Assembly: GCF_019468565.1 (NCBI RefSeq)
Contig: NZ_CP080521.1
Location: 3,224,001 to 3,288,000 of the forward strand
Direction: 5' to 3'
Origin: Pseudonocardia sp. DSM 110487
GTDB lineage: Bacteria; Actinomycetota; Actinomycetes; Mycobacteriales; Pseudonocardiaceae
Length of the DNA: 64,000 nucleotides
Below, piece by piece: positions 59,114 through 64,000 of this stretch. The notes beneath the pieces were generated by a model. That model did no database searches, was not told where the DNA came from, and saw only the letters and a program-made list of their open reading frames with translations. The position numbers were made by a program, and so were the translations under genes. Within the stretch, counting starts at the first letter, position 1. Each line of letters starts with the position of its first letter.

Positions 59114-59898
59114 GACGGTGCCTCCGTCATGCCCCAGCGCTGCACCGTGCGCCGCTCCAGCGGGGCGAGCAGCAGCCGGTCCATGGCGAGCCACAGCACG
59201 CCGATGATCACCATCGAGGCGATGATGACGTCGGTCGAGAAGGTCTTCTGCGCGAGGAACAGGGCGTAGCCGAGGCCCGCGCTCGTCGCGATGATCTCCG
59301 CGGCGACCAGCCCGCGCCAGCCGTAGCCGAGCCCGACGCGCAGGCCGGTCACCACGCTCGGCAGCGCCCCGGGAAGCAGGACCTCCCAGAACATGCGCAC
59401 CCGTCCGGTGCCCATGCTGCGCGCGGCGCGCAGCAGCGGGAGCGGGATGCGGCGCACGCCGAGCAGCGTGTTGTAGGCCAGCGCGAAGAACATCGCGTTC
59501 CATACGATGAAGATCACCGCACCGTCGCCGTAGCCGAGCCACAGCGTCGCGATGGGGATCCACGCGATGCCGGCGAGCGCAACGGAGAACCGCAGCAGCG
59601 GCGCGAAGAACGCCGACAGCCGCGGGCTCGCCCCGAGCGCCACGCCGAAGGGGAGCGCCGTGCAGACGGCGAGCGCCGCGCCGATCAGCACCCGGCGCAG
59701 GCTTGCGGCGAGGTGGTCGAACAGCTCGCCGCTGGCCGTCATCCCGGCCAGTGCCCGCGCGACGTCGGTGACCTGCGGGAAGATCCGCATCGGCACGCCG
59801 GTGGCCGCCACCACCGCGGCCCAGACGCCGATGAGCGCGGCGAACGGGGCGAGGAACCAGAGCACCGACCGCGCCCGCGACGCCCGGGGAGCGCTCAC
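59110..59898 (-). CDS. ABC transporter permease 2 (NitT/TauT type)
   Basis: 262 residues, about six helices, coupling loop (SMGTGRVRMFWEVLLPGALP). Shares the GLGYGWRGLVAAEII block and other features with permease 1. GTG start overlaps the binding-protein stop (GTGA). Confidence 0.9.
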   Translation of the reverse strand: MSAPRASRARSVLWFLAPFAALIGVWAAVVAATGVPMRIFPQVTDVARALAGMTASGELFDHLAASLRRVLIGAALAVCTALPFGVALGASPRLSAFFAPLLRFSVALAGIAWIPIATLWLGYGDGAVIFIVWNAMFFALAYNTLLGVRRIPLPLLRAARSMGTGRVRMFWEVLLPGALPSVVTGLRVGLGYGWRGLVAAEIIATSAGLGYALFLAQKTFSTDVIIASMVIIGVLWLAMDRLLLAPLERRTVQRWGMTEAPS

Positions 59899-61037
59899 GT
59901 CGCCGGGCACGCCGCCAGAGCGGCGTCGCGGTCGTAGGCGAAGCCCGCGTCGACGCGGGCCGCGTCCGGGATCGGCGGGAGGTCGTCGAACAGCTCGGGC
60001 CGCTCGGTCATCACGGTGGTGATCGGGCCGGGCAGGAACCGGTCGCCGACGGTGAACCCTGGCTGCGTGACGCCCTGCTCGGCCAGCATCTGCGCCACGG
60101 TGTCGAGCGCCGCGTAGTTGCAGGCGGAGAACCGCGGGTCGAGCTGAGCCACGTTGTACTGCATCGCCTCCTGGGCCACGGCCGGCTCGGTGCCCGGCAG
60201 CCAGCGCGTGGCCGCCTCCGCCGCCTGGTCGGGGTTGTCGCGCATCCACCGGTCGGCGGCGGCCCTCGCTGTGAGGAACCGCTGGACGATGTCGGGGTTC
60301 TGCTCGACGAACTCACGCATCGCCACGATGTAGCCGACGTAGGGGATGTAGCCCCCGCCGCGCACGATCTCCTCGCTGCCCTGCACCTGCTGCCGGATGG
60401 TGATCGGCCACGGGTCCCACCCGATCGCGGCGTCGATGCCGGACGTCTGCAACGCCACCGGCATGTCCGGTGGCGCCGTGTTGACGATCTCCACGTCGCT
60501 CACCGGGATGTGCAGCCCCTGCAGCAGGCCGATCAGGTAGAGGTGGTTGATCGAGCCGACCGACACCCCGACGCGCTTGCCCCGCAGCGTGCTGAGGTCG
60601 GCGCCGCTGATGCCCGAGCCGGGCCGCGCGACGACGGCCATCGTGTCGTCGATCGCCCGCTGGCTCGCCGAGCCGGAGTAGTTGCCGAGCAGGACGACGT
60701 CGAGCCCGCGCTGCGCCGCGCCGATCGCGGGTGTGCCGACTTGGATGAAGTCGACCTCGCCCGCCTGCAGCGCGTTGAGTGAGTCGACCCCCGTCGGGAA
60801 CGGCTGCGCGAGCCGCACATCGAGTCCCTGCTCCTCGAACGCGCCGATCTCCAGCGCGACCGGCAGCCCGATCTGGTCGACGGCCGAGACGTAGCCCGCG
60901 TCGACCGTGACGAGCTGCGGGGCCGCACCGCCGCTCGCATCGTCGTCGACCGTGGAGCCGCCACCGCACGCGGCGAGCAGGACCACGAGGGGCCCGCCCG
61001 CCAGTGCGGCGACGCGGCGTGTGCTCAGGTGGTTCAT
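59895..61037 (-). CDS. ABC substrate-binding lipoprotein (NitT/TauT type)
   Basis: 380 residues. Signal and lipobox LAAC, then GYVSAVDQIGLPVALEIGAF, LNALQAGEVDFIQVGTPAIG and GSINHLYLIGLLQGLHIP, the usual landmarks of nitrate/sulfonate/taurine-type binding proteins. The pocket residues do not reveal the ligand. Follows a KduD-like dehydrogenase by 21 bases in the same operon; an organic or sulfonated substrate handled by that enzyme is possible. ATG after GGAGG. Confidence 0.9.
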   Translation of the reverse strand: MNHLSTRRVAALAGGPLVVLLAACGGGSTVDDDASGGAAPQLVTVDAGYVSAVDQIGLPVALEIGAFEEQGLDVRLAQPFPTGVDSLNALQAGEVDFIQVGTPAIGAAQRGLDVVLLGNYSGSASQRAIDDTMAVVARPGSGISGADLSTLRGKRVGVSVGSINHLYLIGLLQGLHIPVSDVEIVNTAPPDMPVALQTSGIDAAIGWDPWPITIRQQVQGSEEIVRGGGYIPYVGYIVAMREFVEQNPDIVQRFLTARAAADRWMRDNPDQAAEAATRWLPGTEPAVAQEAMQYNVAQLDPRFSACNYAALDTVAQMLAEQGVTQPGFTVGDRFLPGPITTVMTERPELFDDLPPIPDAARVDAGFAYDRDAALAACPAT

Positions 61038-61058
61038 CGTCGAACCTCCGATCCTTTG

Positions 61059-61820
61059 TCAGCGGGCGAGCCAACCCCCATCGACCGCGAGGACGTGGCC
61101 GTGGACGTAGTCGGCAGCGGGCGAGGCGAGGAAGACCACGGACCCCGCGACGTCCTCGGGCTCGGCCCAGCGGCCTGCCGGGATGCGGGCGAGGATCTCG
61201 GCGCTGCGGGTGGGGTCGCCGCGCAGTGCCGCGGTGGTGGCGGTGGCGACGTAGCCGGGGGCGACCGCGTTGACGTTGACGCCGTGGGGCGCCCACTCGT
61301 TGGCCAGTGCGCGGGTGAGCCCGGCGAGCGCATGTTTGCTCGCCGTGTAGGAGGGCACGAGGAGCCCGCCCTGGAAGCTCAGCATCGACGCGAGGTTGAC
61401 GATCTTCCCGGAGCCGCGGGCGACCATCCGCCGCCCCGCGGCCCTGCAGAGCTCGAACGCGGCGTGCAGGTTGACCTCGATGACCCCGTACCAGTCCTCG
61501 TCGCTGAACTCGGCGGCCGGAGCCCGACGGATCAGGCCGGCGTTGTTGACCAGGATGTCGACGGCGTGGGCGTCGAGCAGGCGTTCCGCGGCGGCGCGGC
61601 GGGCGGGCCGGTCGGCGAGGTCCAGCACCTCGGTGGCGACCGTCGCGCCCACGGCCTTCGCCTCGTCGGCGACCGGGCCAAGGTTGTCGCGCTCGGACAG
61701 CAGGAGCAGGTCCGCGCCCGCCGCGGCGAGCCCGACTGCGATCGCGCGACCGATCCCGGACCCCGCGCCGGTGACCATCGCCAGCCGGCCGTCAAGGGCG
61801 AAGGGGGAGGTGGGGGCCAC
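61059..61820 (-). CDS. KduD-like SDR (2-deoxy-D-gluconate / 2-dehydro-3-deoxygluconate 5-dehydrogenase type)
   Basis: 253 residues. TGAGSGIGRAIAVGL; NNAGLIRRAPAAEFSDEDWY, SMLSFQGGLLVPSYTASKHA (YxxxK) and AVAPGYVATATTAAL are characteristic of KduD proteins, down to the ending GHVLAVDGGWLAR. KduD reduces or oxidises 2-keto-3-deoxy sugar acids in pectin breakdown. Here it heads an ABC transporter operon, with no kdu or pectin gene near; the real substrate may be related to the imported compound. GTG start with TACCGT 7 nt upstream. Confidence 0.83.
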   Translation of the reverse strand: MAPTSPFALDGRLAMVTGAGSGIGRAIAVGLAAAGADLLLLSERDNLGPVADEAKAVGATVATEVLDLADRPARRAAAERLLDAHAVDILVNNAGLIRRAPAAEFSDEDWYGVIEVNLHAAFELCRAAGRRMVARGSGKIVNLASMLSFQGGLLVPSYTASKHALAGLTRALANEWAPHGVNVNAVAPGYVATATTAALRGDPTRSAEILARIPAGRWAEPEDVAGSVVFLASPAADYVHGHVLAVDGGWLAR

Positions 61821-61827
61821 GGGGGCG

Positions 61828-61833
61828 ACGGTA
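61828..61833 (-). promoter_or_regulatory. -10 box, TACCGT (leaderless type)
   Basis: Minus-strand TAnnnT box 7 nt before the KduD-like GTG, in the 56-base gap after the LysR gene: the operon has its own promoter. Confidence 0.45.
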
Positions 61834-61876
61834 GGAGCAGCAGGGCGCGCCGGTGAAGAGCGACTTCCGGATCGGC

Positions 61877-62812
61877 CTATTCGGATCCCGGATCTGACGC
61901 CGGCTCGGTGCCGTCGGGGCGGGGCTGCGCGACGATCTGCTGCAGCAGCGTGCGGGCCGCGGCGGTGAGGTGGCGCGCGGAGTCCCAGTGGACGGCCACG
62001 CGGCGGCCCGCCCCGCCCTCCAGCCTGCGCACGCAGACGCCGGACGTGTCGGCGACCCGCGCCGCGAGCGAGTTGGTGACGCCGACGCCGAGGCCGTGGC
62101 GGACCAGCGACATGAGCGTCTGCGGCTGGTTGGTCGCCTGCACCGGCTCCAGCTCGTACCCGCACTCGCGGAAGCGCTGGTAGGACTCGAACTCGCCGGT
62201 CTCGGGCGCGTCGAGCCTGCCGATGGACAGCAGGGGGTGCGCGGCGACCTCCGCAACCGGCAGCGGATCGGGCAGTTCGGAGAGGGGGTGGCCGGGCGGG
62301 TGCAGAGCGACGAGGGGCTCGGCCCACAGGACGTGCCAGCGCACGCTCGCCCTGGCAGGCGCCGGGCTCACCGGCCGGATGCACAGGTCCAGCTCGCCGG
62401 CGGCGAGCGCCTCGTCGAGCTCGAGCGTGGAGCGCTCGACCAGCACCACACGCACGTCCGGGCTGGTGCGCGCCGCCTCGCGCAGAACGTGCGGCACGAA
62501 CGCGGCGCTGGCGCTGGGATGGCTCCCGAGCGTGACGACCCCGCGGGCGCCGCCGCGCCACGCGGCCATCGAGGCCTCGGTGGCCTCGACCTCGTGGAGG
62601 ATTGCGCGGGCGTGGTCGGCGAGCGCCTTGCCCGCCTCCGTGAGCTCGACGGGCCGCTTGCGCCGGTTGAACAGGGGGATGCCCACCCCGCGCTCCAGGG
62701 CGGCGACGTGCATGCTGATGCGGGGTTGGGAGCGGTGGGTGGCCTCGGCGGCGGCTACGAAGCTGCCCGTGTCGACGACGGCGAGGAACGAGACCAGCCA
62801 CTCCAGCCGCAT
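61877..62812 (-). CDS. LysR-family regulator
   Basis: 311 residues. N-terminal HTH (RLEWLVSFLAVVDTGSFVAA, THRSQPRISMHVAALERGVG) and effector domain (GVVTLGSHPSASAAFVPHVL, LDLCIRPVSP). LysR proteins are activated by pathway intermediates. It is divergent from the cupin gene with a LysR box between, and in line with the KduD/ABC operon, so it may control both. ATG start. Confidence 0.88.
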   Translation of the reverse strand: MRLEWLVSFLAVVDTGSFVAAAEATHRSQPRISMHVAALERGVGIPLFNRRKRPVELTEAGKALADHARAILHEVEATEASMAAWRGGARGVVTLGSHPSASAAFVPHVLREAARTSPDVRVVLVERSTLELDEALAAGELDLCIRPVSPAPARASVRWHVLWAEPLVALHPPGHPLSELPDPLPVAEVAAHPLLSIGRLDAPETGEFESYQRFRECGYELEPVQATNQPQTLMSLVRHGLGVGVTNSLAARVADTSGVCVRRLEGGAGRRVAVHWDSARHLTAAARTLLQQIVAQPRPDGTEPASDPGSE

Positions 62813-62850
62813 GCCATGGCACCCTACGAGCGTCGGCTGCCCGGCGCACG

Positions 62851-62865
62851 ATCAGCAGCGCTGAT
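62851..62865. promoter_or_regulatory. LysR box, ATCAGC-AGC-GCTGAT
   Basis: Perfect 6-bp arms with a T-N11-A core (T62852, A62864), the LysR consensus, between the divergent LysR and cupin genes. Confidence 0.72.
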
Positions 62866-62921
62866 GCTGGCATCCGAGAAGCGCGGTTCACGAGAGGCGG
62901 AGCGCGGGGTACAACCGGGCG

Positions 62922-63383
62922 ATGACCGAGCACGCGCCCGACTTCCTCGTGCAGAGCGCCGACATGCCCTGGGTTCCGCAGGGTTCGAACAACGTCTGGT
63001 TCAAGCCGATCCGGATCAACCTGGAGAAGGGCACCTGGGTCAACCTGCTCAAGGTGGCCAGGAGCGGCGTCGTGAACCGGCACCGCCACCTCGCCGAGGT
63101 CGAGGGCTGGGTGCTGCAGGGCAGGTGGCACTACATCGAGCACGACTGGCAGGCCGCGCCCGGCGCCTACGTCTACGAGCCGCCCGGTGACGTCCACACC
63201 TTGGTCGCCGACGTCGAGGACGAGGAGCACCCGATGCTCACCCTGTTCTCGATCCACGGCCCGATCGAGTACATGGACGCCGACGGCAACCTCGCCTACG
63301 TCGAGACGGCCGAGACGAAGCTGAAGCGCTACACCGACTACTGCAAAGAGGCCGGGATCGAGCCGGCGGACATCGTCTTCTAG
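62922..63383 (+). CDS. Cupin, 2,4'-dihydroxyacetophenone dioxygenase-like
   Basis: 153 residues, single cupin. Iron-ligand pattern HRHLAEVEGWVLQGRWHYIE and YVYEPPGDVHTLVAD match the dihydroxyacetophenone/acetylacetone-type dioxygenases, which cleave C-C bonds in ketones. ATG start. With a LysR regulator, a KduD-like enzyme and an ABC importer it could form a small catabolic unit; the substrate is inferred, not shown. Confidence 0.75.
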   Translation: MTEHAPDFLVQSADMPWVPQGSNNVWFKPIRINLEKGTWVNLLKVARSGVVNRHRHLAEVEGWVLQGRWHYIEHDWQAAPGAYVYEPPGDVHTLVADVEDEEHPMLTLFSIHGPIEYMDADGNLAYVETAETKLKRYTDYCKEAGIEPADIVF

Positions 63384-63727
63384 TGTCCCGCGCACCCGTG
63401 GACGGGGCACGTCGCGGTCCTGGCGGTGTGGCCTCCTGGCGGCGTCGCGCATTGTGCGGGCCGCCGCATCGTCGGCATGATCATCGGATCGGTGCATGGC
63501 CGGCCACATGCGGCCGTGGGGGCACCCATCTGGTGATCTTCGTGGTTGCTGCGGGCCGGGTCGATGCCTGTGATCGTCGCTTGGGTGCATAGCCGGCCGT
63601 ATTTGGCCGTTTTCGCGCCAGCGCCTCGATCATGGCCGCGAGACCGCCTTCGGTGGCGCCGCGCGCCTTCCGGGCAGGCCCTCGGCCTGCCCGCGTTCGT
63701 CCGGGCGGCCACGGCCGTCGCCGACCG
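63384..63727. other. Intergenic region with broken structured repeat, copy 4
   Basis: Two fragments of the repeat: 63430-63463, an inverted end (GGCCTCCTGGCGGCGTCGC), and 63602-63690, a left end (CCTTCGGTGGCGCCGCGC) with the hairpin GGGCAGGCC-CTC-GGCCTGCCC. The right arm is missing. Between them, two copies of a ggtgcat(a/g)gccggcc unit. No gene recognised. Confidence 0.7.
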
Positions 63728-64000
63728 TCACACCACGTCGAACGCCCGCGCGACGGCGAGGCTGTCCTCGTAGATGTGGTAGCGGGTGATCAGGCCGTCC
63801 ACGACCGTCAGGTGGAGCGCGAACGCCGCGACGTACGGCCGGCCGGTCGGCTTCGCCGTGTGGGCGACCTCGCCCAGCACCACCGCGTCCGTCCCGTCGA
63901 CGAGCACCGCGTGCACGCGAGCGTCGCTCTCCCCCGGCACGTGGTGCTCGGCGATCTCCCGGAAGTTGCCGGCCGCGTCCGCCCTGGTGCTCCGTCGGCG
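63728..64000 (-). CDS. SnoaL/NTF2-like protein (N-terminus beyond window)
   Basis: The visible 90 residues are the C-terminal part of an NTF2-like fold: FREIAEHHVPGESDARVHAV, GRPYVAAFALHLTVVDGLIT and RYHIYEDSLAVARAFDVV. The HLTVVDGLITRYHIYEDS pattern is typical of SnoaL-like proteins (ketosteroid isomerase-like). The frame is open to the window edge, so the start lies outside. Function unknown. Confidence 0.8.
   Translation of the reverse strand, partial: RRRSTRADAAGNFREIAEHHVPGESDARVHAVLVDGTDAVVLGEVAHTAKPTGRPYVAAFALHLTVVDGLITRYHIYEDSLAVARAFDVV

Noticed and set aside
1..64000. tRNA or rRNA genes
   Set aside because: No recognisable tRNA T-arm/anticodon pattern or rRNA sequence was found by eye; a covariance search would be needed to exclude them fully.

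Overview
The window is high-GC, densely coded DNA with actinobacterial habits: many GTG starts, ATGA/GTGA gene overlaps, GAF-ANTAR regulators, an F420-type LLM flavoprotein, a truncated Methyltransf_19 gene and many likely leaderless promoters. The gene set and intergenic repeats suggest the Pseudonocardiaceae (Pseudonocardia-like); this is inference from content, since no rRNA, tRNA or plasmid/phage backbone gene is visible. It looks like chromosomal accessory and catabolic territory.

Layout. 1-2.7 kb (minus): a polysaccharide operon (nucleotide-sugar dehydrogenase, processive family-2 glycosyltransferase, secreted protein cut by the window edge). 3.3-6.0 kb: a TPP riboswitch in front of a thiamine-pyrimidine ABC transporter. 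6.8-20.6 kb: an L-rhamnose regulon, with a LacI repressor, a very large GH106-like glycosidase and an MFS transporter on the minus strand, and mutarotase, isomerase, aldolase/dehydrogenase fusion, a second sugar-isomerase-like protein and rhamnulokinase on the plus strand. Two divergent promoters carry near-identical palindromic operators just downstream of their -10 boxes. 20.6-22.0 kb holds two broken genes. 22.6-23.9 kb is a gene-free island made of a large inverted pair of structured repeats.

24-31 kb: an orphan ABC ATPase, an LLM oxidoreductase, a PaoABC-like molybdenum hydroxylase and a TetR/NmrA-like divergent pair with a clear operator. 31-38.7 kb: sugar-nucleotide reductase-like, BtuF-like, SnoaL-like, TetR, Lrp, LysE and DUF2252 genes, with an interleaved segmental duplication between 32.96 and 35.01 kb. 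38.7-42.3 kb: tungstate/molybdate transporter (TupABC-like) with a divergent GntR-PBP regulator. 42.3-45.4 kb: MHS-family transporter, PaaX-like and MarR regulators and a small protein. 45.4-52.4 kb: sugar-acid type enzymes (Zn-alcohol dehydrogenase, GntR, HpcH/HpaI aldolase, D-2-hydroxyacid dehydrogenase, SDR, KDPG aldolase). 52.4-56.3 kb: a lipoprotein of the alkaline phosphatase fold with lost active-site residues, then a GAF-ANTAR/STAS/STAS/GAF-ANTAR signalling set. 56.6-63.4 kb: AhpD-like protein, a NitT/TauT-type ABC operon headed by a KduD-like dehydrogenase, a LysR regulator and a divergent cupin dioxygenase-like gene. A SnoaL-like gene runs off the right edge.

The most unusual signals are (1) an interspersed, nested-palindromic repeat whose 18-19-bp terminal arms change in a compensated way between copies; (2) palindromes that supply the last codons and stop of unrelated genes; (3) a predicted pseudo-phosphatase; (4) STAS proteins lacking the usual phosphoserine; (5) a systematic TAnnnT box 6-9 nt before start codons.
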